Shown here in pieces: positions 35,571 through 47,650 of a stretch of 64,000 nucleotides of DNA. The notes under the pieces are model-generated. The model made no database searches and had not been told where the DNA came from. It saw only the letters and a program-made list of their open reading frames with translations. The position numbers and the translations under genes were made by a program. The DNA is from Platerodrilus igneus (Eukaryota; Arthropoda; Insecta; Coleoptera; Lycidae), in assembly GCA_036346225.1 (NCBI GenBank), contig JARFIW010000108.1, positions 2,356,001 to 2,420,000 of the forward strand, in the 5' to 3' direction. The first letter of the stretch is position 1; every line of letters begins with the position of its first letter.

Positions 35571-36509
35571 GAATAAAGATGTTGCTGCTAGTTCGGGAAC
35601 AGCACCATATTCCGTACCATGCCTGGTTGGGGCCTTGTGTCCACTTACCCAGTTTGCCAAAAGGTTCCAAGAATATCTAACTAGTAAGTATTTGCTTTGC
35701 GTTATCTCTACCCCACCAGATACCGTTACACGTACAGAATATGATACCCTTCCCCTTACCCTGAAATAAAACCTTAGATTCGTTTTAGATTAAGGCATAA
35801 ATTAACACAGGATAACTTGTTTATTAAATATCAGCAAAATAAAAACGGTTGATGCTGCTTCAACTGAAAGTTAAATAAAAACTAACAAAACGTTTAATAA
35901 TAGGCCTATCTAAAACCCCTCGTTACCAAAAACACTTGATAACAATTATGAAACAATTATTCACGATACAGATGTCGATAGCTGAGTTGGGCCTAGATCA
36001 CGAAGTTTCCAGTAACGATGACTGCGCAAGCGCTTGCAGTAGCCTATTGGCCTCAAGCTCGTTATCCGACTAACACCACTAGCCTTAAACACAAAGAAAG
36101 CACCTTTAACTAATTTGCTGTAAACGCGCTTTTTGCGTTTACTCACCCACAGTACTTCCAAGAAGTACGCCGCCAAACATCATGCATTCAACTTTTTTTA
36201 TAGTGGTAAAAGATTTTATATCCGCTGTATGGGACTCTTCCTTGCCGAGGCAAGGACATACCCACTAAAAATCCACTTTGGTGTCGGACTGGAGATACCT
36301 TGTCATAGACTTTATGGAGATCCTGTGAATAGCGTACCTGGACTAAGTCCTTCACCGTCGTTGCGAATTGGAAAAAACATGGCGTTACGCGCAGTTTATT
36401 CCTTTCGGACGTCTAATGGAATCGCAGCAAAGATCATTGCCGCAGCATCGCCCTGGGGTATCTATATTGTTGCCATAGGACATCTTCATAGGTTCTTAGG
36501 GCTCGTATG
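35571..36509. other. Unassigned, possibly decayed LINE 3' part on the right
   Basis: Open frames at 35569-35769 and 36133-36510 show no family. The right half may be the decayed C-terminal part of the LINE that is clear from 36510, but I cannot read motifs in it. Confidence 0.3.
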
Positions 36510-37440
36510 AGGTAGGTCGCTTACGAAGATGCCGAGGAGGGCCGGCGAGAGGAGAGAGCTTTGGGGAACCACAGTCCAGATTCTCCGCATTGTCGACCAC
36601 ACTCCGTCCAGCCTGATACAAAATTATCTATTGTAAAGATAAGATTTTGTCAGTTGGACGAGAGCGCGTGGTAACCGCTTCTCCAGCATCTTGTAGAGTA
36701 GGCCATAATGCCAAACCTTGTCGCACGTCCGGGAACGCCGTGCCTGTTGACCGTCCCCAGCTGACGCCTTCCGCGATGTACTCTACCATTCGCAGTATCT
36801 GGTGGTCGGTGGAATGCCCCTTACGGAACCCAAACTGCTCGTCCTGAATCACGTGGTGTTCCTGCACCGCTGCCCGGAGTCTGCTTAGGAAAGCGACTTC
36901 CGGTATTTTCTCAACCACTGCCAGCAAGCGAATTGACCGGTGTTCTGTGGGAATGTCGCAGATTTGCCTGCTTTCCGGAGCACTACGGCATCCGCTGTTT
37001 TCCACGTGGATGGGAAGTTACGTAGTCTCAACTTGGCATTGATGATTCCGGTTAACACCTGAAAGGCGTTTTCCGGCAGCGCTTTCAAGCCCGTTTGGGA
37101 TTCCGTCTGGTCCACGAGCCTTTCTGGCCCTTAAGGCCCTTATAAGGTCCTTGACTTTTTCAACTGTAGTGGGGTCAATTTCCTGAAGGTCGTGGTCGCT
37201 TAGTTCCTGTCGGAAGTCGCGGTCAACCTATTCGATATGCCAATGGTCTGTGTGGGCATAGTTCGGTTCGAACTGACGCTTCATGCTGCCTGCGAAGACT
37301 TCTGCCTTTTCAGAGACTGAATAGGCTAAGCCTGTTTCGCCATGGATAAGACGCATTTGGGACGTCTTGTTCCTCAGTACTTTCGATATCCTCCACAGAG
37401 AGTTATCTGGCTTCTTAGGCCTTATTTGAATGCCGCCGAA
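36510..37440 (-). pseudogene. Jockey-like LINE reverse transcriptase fragment
   Basis: From right to left: VEKVKDLIRALRARKARGPDG (37160-37100), FQVLTGIINAKLRLRNFPSTW, then RSIRLLAVVEKIPEVAFLSRL and QDEQFGFRKGHSTDHQILRMV (36830-36780). These are conserved N-terminal RT blocks of Jockey-clade LINEs. Frameshifts at about 37115 and 36960 and the missing catalytic YADD block show a truncated, dead copy. Base composition is GC-richer than the flanks. Confidence 0.75.
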
Positions 37441-37640
37441 TCATAATCATAAATCCATAAAACAGCGTTACGAAAAATGGCCAGCTTCCGGTATTAAACA
37501 ATGATTGTTCACACGGTTGGATGACATTGAACGGCCATAGGAAAATAATAGGCGCACGTATAAAGACGAAACTTTTAAAGGAGAGAGATTAAAATATAGG
37601 ATTAAGTTTGAAAATGTTGGTAAGTTAAGTTAAGAACGAA

Positions 37641-37692
37641 ACGTTGGTTCAGTGATAGCGCACGTATAGTAAGGTCGTAGGTTCTTTAATAC
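37641..37692 (+). repeat. Possible tRNA-derived SINE head
   Basis: TGGTTCAGTGATAGCGC resembles a polymerase III A box, and GGTCGTAGGTTC about 30 bp on resembles a degenerate B box. No tRNA fold was completed and no tail was identified. Confidence 0.25.
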
Positions 37693-38759
37693 ATCGCCAC
37701 TGACGAATTGTTTTGAGCCTTTCTGGATAGTTAGGCCAGCGCGGGGGTTAAGCTTGATATTTAGATAGTGCATCAAAGAGTGATAAGCGGGTTCACTCTG
37801 CGAATAAATGTTGAACGTTAGATAGCTAGGATGGAGATCTAACGTGCCAAGAAAGTAAACAGGCGAATCGTGGCGTTACCTGGAAATCCTTAGATAGGTA
37901 AACTCTGAATGCTGTTTAAACTTTTCTTGTTTTTCTGTTGACGCTTGATAAATCTGTACATGTCAACTTGTAAATAAAAGATGTAATTGGTTCGTAGAGC
38001 GACATATTTAGTTTTGGTTTACATTTAAGCGTAATATTATTTAAAAGAATTGGACACTTTTGGAACGTTAAAAACGATGTGCGTATTAATTTAAACGTAA
38101 GCTTTGTTTGTGAAATGTAGTTGCTAGTTATTTTCTTTGTAAGAATGTAGTGTTTTTAATGGACAATAGAATGGTGAAGGTAAAGTTGGTATTGCGCTGT
38201 TCTTCTATGTATTTTTGTTAAGGATATTTTCAAATTGATAGGATTTAAAATGTCGTATAAATCAATCTAGAAAACTAAATTATTTACGGATAAATGACTT
38301 TTTAAGGAGTTCTGGCCAGTTGAATGATACGATAGGGTTGTTTTTTCTTAGGTTAATGTATGTATATTGCCAGATTTACTATAAATAGAGTTAAAGCGTA
38401 GATGAAATTTTATTTAGAGTTATTTATAAGATAGGTAACGGTATTCATTGTGAAATAATATCCAGCTACGCGAGCGATGTAGTCATATTAGGGAAAGGCC
38501 GTTATGTTAAAAATTTCCTTAATTTGATAAAAAGTTAGTAAGTATTTTTAAGGTATGGCAAATAAAGGTAGGTGACAATATTTTTAAACACCGAAAGTAA
38601 GGAGACCTATCTGGAATAACTTCTTTCGGGTAATGGAAATGTCGAAGAAACTACCAGCCTAAGACGGTTTAGCGCCTTTTATTTTTAAAAACTAGTATGT
38701 CCTTTCGAGGGGTACTTGTAAAGTAGTTTTAGATTTCGGCCATTAACTCTTATAGGTTA
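37693..38759. other. AT-rich DNA, nothing recognised
   Basis: No open frame or repeat supported. Confidence 0.4.
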
Positions 38760-39350
38760 TTACTTTTTTCATATAAATCTTGGTTTCGGAGCAGAAGGGT
38801 GTCATTATGAGAATCGTTTAGTTCTTCGGGGTATTCCAGGTCAACTTCCAAAATATACCCAGTGTTGCTGGTCTCGAGTATATTGTGGATTTCTGTTAAA
38901 AGCGTTCCATGTTAGACTCGTTCAACCGCCTATATCGCTTGTTGGGAGGTGTTAGTTCATAGCCAACCCATATAAAGATTTGCGTCGAGGTACGTCAAGT
39001 AGGTAGATGGCTCGGCTGCATTATAGACCTCCATGTATTTGTTGTTGGCTCGAGCGTATTGTCCACTGTATTGGATGAGACCTCCCCCTATGCCAGCCCT
39101 TTTGAAATTGTGCATACTGTTGTTGGTAAGCAAAGTTTAACACCGGTGTACTTCAACATCGCATCCCAGCTCAGGCTAGGCGCGGTCAGGTACTGTCGCG
39201 GGTCGAGGTCGTAGGTGTTTGTGCACACGTTCTGAAAGTTCTCAAATACGTAGGCCAACAACAAGACGTCAGTCTTTAAATATAAATCTCTGTATTCCCA
39301 GAGGTTTCTCATACTGAAAATTTACCATACTTTCTGTAATCGGCATAGGA
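38760..39350 (-). pseudogene. Relic of a second Polinton DNA polymerase B
   Basis: The minus strand reads YRDLYLKTDVLLLAYVFENF (ExoIII-type region) and YLTAPSLSWDAMLKYTGVKL. In broken frames YARANNKYMEVYN, YLTYLDAN and TGYILEVDLEYPEELNDSHN follow, the last near 38870-38830. All correspond to the central part of the Polinton polymerase at 55980-56430, but in the opposite orientation and clearly more diverged. At least four frame breaks are present, and no other Polinton gene lies nearby. Confidence 0.8.
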
Positions 39351-41429
39351 GGTGTCGGTGGATATAAGTTTGTTATAGAATGTGTTACGTTTATTTTGAA
39401 CATCCCGTACACTTTTATCGGTTAATAATCAATACGCGTTCCAATAATTTTTAACTCAAATCCCTTTTTGCTTTAAAAGCAACAAGTTTAGGCTACAATT
39501 AAATAGTTCACATCCTGTATACTTTATATTTCTGCAATAAATACGCTTTGGAATAATTTCTCAATTTGCTTTGGAACGTAAAGTTCATTCTGCTATAATT
39601 CAATAAGTCAATATTTTGTTAAGTATCCGTGAGCACGTTATACCTTCCTATAACGTATAAATTCGTTCTAGTGGATTTCCCACCTAAAGATTTGTCGAGG
39701 GAATATATCCTACTATTCTCCGGTAAAACCGTGTTTTCCAGTTTGAATCGCGTTTCGACAACACGGATGTTTGGATTTCGAATTGGTGACATTTAAATTC
39801 ATTCTGAATGTGATTCTGCAGCCCGTGTGACGAAATATGTTCTACATTACTCGTTTTATCACTTTAAAGGCAATGCACGTTTATTGTTGTTCTGCCAATT
39901 AAAGATGTCTTGCGTGTATTGGTGAGTGTTCCAACGCTCACTCCATCTAACCAGAGTCTATTTTTAGCTTTTTTTGCTGGAGGCCAAAGGCGTTCTTTCT
40001 GGGTGTAGCCCACCTGTTCGTTGCCGTGGACCAGTTGCTGTAGTTACGACGGTAGCTACGTTGCTATGCTGACTTCCTCCTCCACGGCTTTTGGTAAGTT
40101 AAGTATCCTGACGCAGAGAGGTATGTGCCTTGTGCTCTGTTATGCATGTCAAGGATTTTTATTTATCAACGGTGGTGTAGCACCATACTTGTTGAACAGC
40201 TGGTTGCGCTGGTGCTTCTGGGTATACGTCGTTAATTCTTGCTGCAACGTGGGCTGTATTTAATGCTCAAGTTTAGCGCCTGTACTAGATGAAAAACCTA
40301 AATTTACATTTAATACTCTAAAATTTAACATACTTGCTAGGGAGTAGAGTTACATTTAATATCTAAATTTAACATACTTGCGCTTGAAAAATGTTAAGCA
40401 TTAATTTTCCTTTTTTTTTTACTGAGTTTTATTACATGTTAGTCGCGAAATGCGCACTTTGTGGATCCAATATCCAATTTGTCGAATCCCCCCACTAACT
40501 GCGGTTGGTAGTTCATCTGGTGTTTACTTTTCTTCCGGCTACCTCCAGGTAAGCAGCAAATGCATTTTTGGCCGGTAACAAACTTTTATCTAAAACTGTT
40601 GCATCTATGATATAATCGTATGGGAATACTCCTTTTTTTCTAACCAATTTAATTTTATTTTCCTCGGGGAAATATTTCAGTTATTCTGAACTGTCTATGT
40701 AGGGAGCGTATGTCTTACCCAATATGATCATAGTTCATACAAAGGGAGAAGGTAAGATGATTATTAGATACAGCTTAAAAATATTTTTCTCAGTTAATGA
40801 AATCGATTTTACTCATGTTGGATAAATATGCGCTCCGAAGCCCTATCTACGTGTCAATTAATAACAGTATTCCTTACCTCACAAACTATACAATCAACTT
40901 GCTCTATCTCATATATTCAATCAAAATTTTACAATTTTCAGACTCGTAATTACGGTAATTAAAATAGTTCCGTAACCCATCTATAATCCCACATATTCTC
41001 TCCCTTTTAGATCGTTTAAATTTCTTAGCAACAATCTCACTTTATTTAATTTATGGGCGTTTGTATGAATGATGCTTGTCTGTGCTAAATTTGTCATAAA
41101 TGCACTTAAATGATGTAAAACAAGGCATGGTGCTTTTTTAACTGCCGCTCTCTAATGAGTAGTTAAATACGGCGCCTTCCGTATGAATACAAGGGTTGCT
41201 TCTTTGCTCATAAAGGGTTAAGCAACATTTTTTTGGCTTCAACCTAATTTATTTACTTGAGCTAAAATTAGATGGGACTAAGTGTATTTTATTCTGTTGT
41301 TGGTGACAGTTAATTTTATATTGAGGATTGCTTTATTTAATGAAGTTATATTTCCATTGTGGTTGTAAAGCTCTTTAGAAGGATATCAATTAATTAATTA
41401 CAGTCAGAACGATATCCATCCAGAAATGT
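39351..41429. other. Unassigned AT-rich stretch
   Basis: An open frame at 40021-40263 has no recognised family. No repeat boundaries were identified before the LTR at 41430. Confidence 0.4.
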
Positions 41430-42051
41430 TGTAACGAATTCTTTAATTGTTCTTTGGCCTTTATTTCGAAAAAAAATACAAGTTTATAATTATTCTCACA
41501 ATCACAGGTATTTACAGAGCTTTCGTTACATTAACATTATCTTAATCACTATTTTAGGCACTAATTTAATCTTCTAAGTATGACGTATTAAATACGATCA
41601 TAGCACTAATCTTACTGGTAAATTATTTGTCTAACACATTTATATCACGTGAGCGAATCTATATTTGCATCACATAAGCGAACTTATATTTGCAGTAAAC
41701 GTTTATTAGGACCGCGTTCAAACTAATACTGATCTATCGCAACGGGTTTGCCCTTATTTACAATAATCTTTTGTTTAAGAAAAATAGTTAAAGCATCGAG
41801 AATGTGTGTGATCAAACTTTAGATAATTAATCTAATATATTGACATATTAATCATCATTCTTATCACAAGACAGATATGATTGGATTACGATACCTATTA
41901 ATCATCTTTCTTATCGTTAAACAGATATGACTATAATACGACACCTATAAAACATCGCTTCTTATCGCTAAACAGATATGGTGCCGCTTTAGTAAAAACA
42001 TAACAATCCTACTTTTTAGAATGTTTTACGTACTTCTTAATTACTGTTACA
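41430..42051 (-). repeat. 3' LTR of gypsy element B
   Basis: 622 bp with inverted ends TGTAAC...GTTACA. On the minus strand a purine tract GCGGGGGCGG lies immediately before its start, as expected for the 3' LTR of a minus-strand element. Three ~53-bp direct repeats with CTTATC...ACAGATATG lie near 41855-41985. Confidence 0.7.
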
Positions 42052-42062
42052 CCGCCCCCGCA
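42052..42062 (-). other. Polypurine tract of gypsy element B
   Basis: The minus strand reads TGCGGGGGCGG directly before the LTR start TGTAACAG. It would prime plus-strand DNA synthesis in reverse transcription. Confidence 0.65.
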
Positions 42063-42752
42063 TAAAACTGTTCTGTCCCAGGGCCGAAAGCGGGATATCG
42101 CTGTGACGATAGGAATAACCGGAACCATTCTCACTAGTCCGATATTAATGGACGTAGCAATCAAAACTCATAAGAAAGGATGCCGTACCATATGGGTCAA
42201 AGCTGCATATCAACATTTGGATCCTGGTCCTCTGGAATAGTAGTTCCAGCATGTTTCGTACTACCCTCCAGTTCAACCTATCGAACCCACAACCAATCTT
42301 GGGAATGCCAACTTTTTATCCTACACTCCATCATCTAGTTTTTGAGATTTATTAATGCCCGACACGAGTCCGGGTAACTGAGTTTACTAAAGAACAATTG
42401 CTTTGTCACTATGTAGTAAAGGCGACGACGCCAATCTCTAAAGTGTATGGTTTTTCCCACCTCTAGTTGTTGTTGGCGAAGCTGCTCCAAAACACCGTAG
42501 ACATTCCTCAAGTCATAGTTAGATCGCCGCTACGCAATGTGAGAGAGGGCATTTCAACAACACATCAAATAAATCCTTGTTGACCTTTTCGATAATCCCA
42601 AACCTCACCTTGCAGGTACCGCTGTACACGGATATGAACTATTCATAATTTGAACCAGGACTTGGTTCGTCTTCCTGGTTCTCTTTACTCCTTACTTTAT
42701 CATGTCCTCCGGCATTGTCGTTGTCGTCAGTTTGTTAATGTACAATACTATT
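42063..42752 (-). pseudogene. 3' end of gypsy B pol and downstream region, left of the Polinton
   Basis: On the minus strand the frame VLYINKLTTTTMPEDMIK and its stop (42746-42692) is the continuation of the gypsy integrase C-terminal tail coded right of the Polinton (…VVYRICKLSQDKAI at 58385-58333). The rest to the polypurine tract is a decayed non-coding or env-like region. The last six bases (ACTATT, 42747-42752) are the target duplication. Confidence 0.65.
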
Positions 42753-43158
42753 AGTAGGGTAAAATCAAGGATCCTGCCGCCACATTTCCTCCAGAATCCC
42801 ACATTTCCTCCCAAATTTACATGTAAATCCCCATAAGGAGGAAATGTGGTGGAGTAACATTTCCTCCAGAATCCCACATTTCCTCACACATCTGGAGGAA
42901 ATAGTTTTCTTCGACTAACCATTTTTCATCTTTCGAGATAAATATATCTTAATTTTTCATCTTTCGAGATAAATGAGCATCCTCATTTGCTCCCACATCT
43001 AAACCAAATACTTTTCTTTGTCTAGCCAACGCATCTTTCGAGATAAACCTATCTTGTTTGGTATCAATCAATATTAGAATTTTCTCAGCTACCCGAATCT
43101 CTAAGAATTTTTCAGATATCATCACCCCAAGGAGCTACCCCATTTTAAGATTTTTACC
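42753..43158 (+). repeat. Polinton left terminal inverted repeat
   Basis: It matches the reverse complement of 57917-58326 with only a few changes. The outer 150 bp hold repeated ACATTTCCTCC and inverted GGAGGAAATGT motifs. The inner part has repeated ATCTTTCGAGATAAA. Confidence 0.95.
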
Positions 43159-43650
43159 TGCTGCGATTTCTGACAATCCTTAAACATTTTTTAGTCACGC
43201 GATACATCTTGTTAGCTTAGAATTTTACGCAGAATCTAAATCTGCAAACAAATTTAAAATCGGGCCATCCCTTACAAAGTTACACTTTAAGCTCTCAAAC
43301 CTCTAAATTTTGCTCTTTGCTTTATAAGCAAAACTAACAAATACTTTTCTTTGTCTAGCCAACGCATCTTTCGAGATAAACATATCTTGTTTGGTATCAA
43401 TCAATATTAGAATTTTCTCAGCTACCCGAATCTCTAAGAATTTTTCAGATATCATCACCCCAAGGAGCTACCCCATTTTAAGATTTCTTACCTGTAGCGA
43501 CTTTTGACCGTTCTTATAAATTTTCTTAGTCATGCGATACATCTTGTTAGTCTAAAATTTTACACAGAATTTGAATCTGCAAACAGATTTGAAATCGGAC
43601 CATCCTTACAAAGTTATACTTTAAAGCTCCCAAACCACTTTAAATTGTTT
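43010..43650. repeat. 333-bp subterminal tandem duplication
   Basis: TCTAGCCAACGCATC recurs at 43021 and 43354, and similarity continues for about 300 bp each. The duplication spans the inner TIR and adjoining unique sequence on the left side only. Confidence 0.8.
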
Positions 43651-44465
43651 TGCTCGTCTATGACATATGCTTTAACCAACTATTTCCCTAGAAATCTAAA
43701 ACCGCAAGGATTTTAGAAACGAGTCCTTTATAAGCCATAAGTGCTTAGTATTTAAAATCATTTTTCAAACAGTAATGTGCTTCTCTCAGAATGTCGCAAA
43801 AACCCATGACTTAAAATTTTTTCTGGTTTTAACATAATTACATGTACAATGCTAAATTGTTGGAAAATACATAGACAAGAACAAACTAATCGCTTTACAA
43901 TTATGTGACGTATAGTGAAAGTAGTATAGAGGACAAACTAATTGCTTTACAATTATGTTACGTAAAGTGAAAGTAGCCTTTCTTTTTATTAATTAGCAGC
44001 TATGTGATTTGAAAATACAATAGATATGCTCAATGCCACCCATTAGAAAATTCCCGGGTTTATTAATCATACAATGAGCGCTCTATTTTGGCCTCGATTG
44101 GGGAAAATACAAACGTCATTTAGTAGTATAATTAACGGTTTCAAAACGTATATAACGCGGTGTAATTAGAAAAAATTCTATTAGTTTCACACGCTTCCCG
44201 TCGAAATTTTAAACCGTCGTTTCGCGTAGTTCTTTGTGGAAAGTTTTGAAGGTTTAAGGGTAAGTATTATTAAAATATTATTAAAGTAGAACTGAATTTA
44301 TTTGCAAACACCAATTATTATGTATTCTGTTATTGGTTCTTATTTGTATTTTAAAACATTAATTTTTCCAAAGTAATGCGCTGTTTTACAGATATACTTT
44401 TCCAAATTTTAAAGGTATGCTTTTGCTAGAATAAAAACAATTCTGACAAAATATTTTATTAAAAT
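43651..44465. other. Polinton left non-coding segment
   Basis: AT-rich, no gene seen. A 43504-43716 frame overlaps the duplication and has no family. Confidence 0.5.
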
Positions 44466-44947
44466 TTAATACATTAAACAAAAAGACCTCAATAACAATA
44501 CGTTTTCTTTAGAACAGCTTAAATTATTCAAACAATGGTTTAAACAGTGATTGTACCTATTACCGAATCTTCTTAATTCTTTGAGCTTTGGAAGTGAGAA
44601 AACACTTTCCATGTTTAAAATGTTGTTTGATAAATATTTTGAGAGTAACTGCCTTTTCTGTTCGCCTTTAACATAGATTGTAGCATTGGGTGGTATGACT
44701 TCTTTCAGCAAATCGCCTACATTTGTATATCCACTTGTGGACTGTCCATCCCAGCTAAGCCCATGGATTCTTTGCTTTAACCACTGAACTTGCTTTTGAA
44801 ATCATCACTTAGGGTGTTATACTCACAGCCATGTCCAGTATCTCATGCCATATTACATTATTCGCTACATCCAAAATGGCAATCTCCTTGCAATAGAAAT
44901 CACTAGTTTTGTATTGATATCCTTGTAAATCGATTATGAAACACATG
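44466..44947 (-). pseudogene. RNase-H-fold-like Polinton-associated protein, broken
   Basis: The N-terminal part, in one frame (44947 downwards), reads FIIDLQGYQYKTSDFYCKEI and stops after AVSITP. The rest, in another frame, reads IHGLSWDG, then NATIYVKGEQKRQLL, LPKLKELRRFG and a His/Cys-rich tail CLNHCLNNLSCSKENVLLL. This pattern is known to me from a large family of uncharacterised insect proteins with a nuclease-like fold. The precise function is not established. One frameshift lies near 44800. Confidence 0.5.
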
Positions 44948-45079
44948 CTTCCTGCTTCAAATCACAGATGGGAATGGGGTTCTAAGCAAATCTCCCCGTA
45001 TATCCAGTTAAGGGACTTTACTCCCTCCTTTTATGATTTTTTCATCCAGGTAATTATCTGGATGATACTAAAGCAAGTC

Positions 45080-45986
45080 TGTTTTCTTAATCCAACTTTA
45101 CCATCCCCAACCACGACACTAATAATTCGCGCCCGTGCTTCCGTTTCCGTAAAACTTTTTCCACTAAGTACGTGTCGGGTGCTGCTGTGAGCTGAATTTC
45201 ATCGCCGTAAAAAGCACCTAGAATTGGCCGACCTTCCAAATCTTGTAGCAGATAGGTTGTCGGTCTCGTTTTTGTACTTTAACAATTTTGAATAGTTCTG
45301 TACTCCAGTTTGGGTGAAATCCTCGATCGAATACTGCTTTATATTTTGATATACGCACAATGTCTCCAACCTTATACTTGTAACTTTTAGAAACGCTGTT
45401 AGCGGTGTAAAGTTTTATTCTTTCCGGATGTTCTTCTGCCTCCATAGGTGTCATGTTAATAGCCCGATGCGGTGTATTATTGTATTCTTCCATAACCTTA
45501 GGCAAAATATTAACCCATTTATGACTGCCTTGCAAGTAAAATCTTCTGTACAATTTGTTTTTGATTGTTCTAATCAACCGCTCGACCATACCAGCTTTGA
45601 TTGCGGAATACGTAGAGTAATGGTTTATCTTATATTTTTGCATAAGATTTTTAAAACAGCGGTTGTAGTACTCTTTCCCAAAATCCGTTTGTAGATTGAT
45701 TTTTACGTTATTTTCTCCTTGCAGCATTTTGTCCAATATTTTTTTCATAGCATTTGTGACTTCTGATCCAGTTTTATTTTTTAAAGGTTCAGCTAAAGCA
45801 TATTTTGTGAAACAGTCCACTGCTATTATAATATATCTGTACCCATTGTTCACACGCGAGTAAGGTTGCATTTCGCACAAGTCCGATTGGATAAGATCAC
45901 GTTTCACATGTTTCAGATTTGTATGACGACGCTAAAATTTTTCTTGCAGGTTTAAATAATTCCTTAACGATGATTTCTTTACTCAT
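45080..45986 (-). pseudogene. Retroviral-type integrase of the Polinton
   Basis: The start codon at 45986 opens MSKEIIVKELFKPARK. The frame changes near 45920, and the main frame (45907-45218) carries the catalytic core: D9 in IQSDLCEM, D75 in LQTDFGKEYYN and E109 in GMVERLIRT, counted from codon 45907. The C-terminal part (GDIVRISKYKAVFDRGFHPNW) is the SH3-like region. A second frameshift near 45240 puts the remaining C-terminal chromodomain-side sequence (RPILGAFYGDEIQL) in another frame to about 45080. The protein would join the element ends to the target, consistent with the 6-bp duplication. Broken as it stands. Confidence 0.85.
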
Positions 45987-46651
45987 TTTTGCTTAACACT
46001 GTTGCTAAACTAATAGGGTTATCTTTATCCAATTGCACCTTTGACATAAACTGAAGCTTTGGTTTGTAGTATTTGTTTTTTATAGCTGCTGGTGACGCTT
46101 CGTAAATCGATGCTATTGCAAGACCGAGCTCCTTCTCATTTGTCTCAGAAGTTGCAGTCAAATTAATAAAAACTGTATAAACGTTTTAAAGTCAGATACA
46201 AGCTTATCCAATTTTTCATTTACATACTGTTTATTAACTGCATCAGATGGCTCAACTGGTTGAGCAAGCATTGCGATACGCTGGTTTCTTGCATTGAAGG
46301 CTTTATCTTTACGCTGTATATCATCAGAACTTTTAGACAGTATGAAAAGGCTTGATTCACGAGCTTGATTACAGATTTCTTATTAACACAATCACTATCT
46401 TCTTTAGGATCCATTACATCCACTAGCCTTCTTTTACGAAAACTAATTGTTTCTTCTCCAGACTTGAATACTATAGTGCTTCTCTGATTAACACAATCAC
46501 TATCTTCTTTCGGGTCTGATGAATTCGTTAACCTTCTTTGCTGCATATCGTACCCATCACCATCCAACGTTAGCACAAATCCTCGACCTGGAGGACCGCG
46601 CCGAATATCAGCATCTTTACGCTCTGAACGTCCGAAGCGGTCGATAGGCAT
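45979..46651 (-). pseudogene. Polinton protein with DPxxxxDxVN repeats, unknown function
   Basis: It begins MPIDRFGRSERKDADIRRGP. Three copies of a short motif follow: DPKEDSDCVNQRS, DPKEDSDCVNKKS and, in a shifted frame, EPSDAVNKQYV (46245 region). Repeats of this kind occur in a conserved but uncharacterised Polinton protein. Frame changes are near 46320 and 46160. A C-terminal frame (46161-45979) continues helical, lysine-rich sequence and may belong to the same gene. The leader is only about 9 nt from the predicted initiator at 46660. Confidence 0.55.
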
Positions 46652-46657
46652 TTTAAA

Positions 46658-46693
46658 ACTGTGTAATTATTTACTGAGCTCACTGTATTATAC
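46658..46693 (-). promoter_or_regulatory. TATA box and initiator inside the upstream gene's end
   Basis: On the minus strand TATAATA (46692-46686) overlaps the last codons and stop of the DUF8207-like gene (…GGT ATA ATA CAG TGA). ACAGTT places an initiator A at 46660, 32 bp downstream. Confidence 0.5.
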
Positions 46694-47596
46694 CTTCTTC
46701 TCTCAACTCTTCTATTATGGACACCATCTCGTTAATGTTTTCCTCGCTTGTATTTCCAGCTCGGTTGGATGCGTTCAACAATCTCAGCCGATCTACAAGT
46801 TCATGTACATTATTCCAGTAGACATATTGCACCGGCTTTGAATTTAAACTTTTGTAAAACCGATTAGAAAAGCCTAAACCCGCTCCCTTGGACTGTTTTC
46901 TTCTCTTTGGCTGTTTTCTTTCAGGATTCCTCCGAAATTCGGTGAGATATTTTGCACATATTTGTTAAACTTTTGTTATTTGTTGGGAACCCGCTTAAAT
47001 CGTGCACCGCAAATGGGTTAAACTTTCTTCTCAAAATCGAGGCAGATTTGATCATTTCCAAGTAATTCGGCAAATCTTCATGCAAATTGAAATCGCCATC
47101 TTCGGGGCTGATGTCTTTGTAAACCAGCAGATTGTATAAACCCCTCGTACCTGGATATATCACATTATTTAATGTTATATCGCTAGTTTCCGGGTTAATT
47201 ATCAATACACTTTTCCACAAACTCCATGAGTCGGTTTCCGCATTATACTTTACTCCATAAATTGATTTGTCAATATTTTCGTCTTCGTCTCTAGCTAACA
47301 CATCTGCATAGTAAAGATGGAACGGTTCTTCTGGAACGAGTTGCTTAATTTTCTTTATAGGCACGTCCATGTTTTCGACTTTAACCTTTGTTGTAGGTAT
47401 AGGAATTTTTTCGGTGATCGATTGCAACTGGGAAGCGGTTATTTGCAGTGGATCGATCAATTGTTTGTGCACTTCTTTGAATTTTTGCTGAGATGTAGCA
47501 TCTCCCTTTTGTACGCTACAAACTTTTTCGTACAGCATCCTGCATAAGATGAAGACTGCGTTTATTCGCAATAAAATTGTTAACGTCCGTCATCAT
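46684..47596 (-). pseudogene. DUF8207-like Polinton protein, frameshifted
   Basis: The start at 47596 gives MMTDVNNFIANKRSLHLMQD. The frame shifts near 47530 into the main frame with IYGVKYNAETDSWSLWKSVL and NNVIYPGTRGLYNLLVYKD, the central features of the family I know as DUF8207. A further shift near 46921 leads into the C-terminal YVYWNNVHELVDRLRLLNAS and MVSIIEELREEGIIQ, ending just before 46684. The function is unknown; the gene is regularly found in arthropod Polintons. Family naming is from memory. Confidence 0.65.
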
Positions 47597-47616
47597 GAAA
47601 CTTTGGATGAGAACTA

Positions 47617-47650
47617 ACTGTTTTTGAATAATGTCAAATATTTATATACT
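47617..47650 (-). promoter_or_regulatory. TATA box and initiator embedded in the ATPase 3' end
   Basis: The minus strand TATATAAA starting at 47648 lies within the last codons of the ATPase (EYINI then stop). AACAGTT places an initiator A at 47619, 29 bp on, giving a leader of about 22 nt to the start at 47596. Confidence 0.5.
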
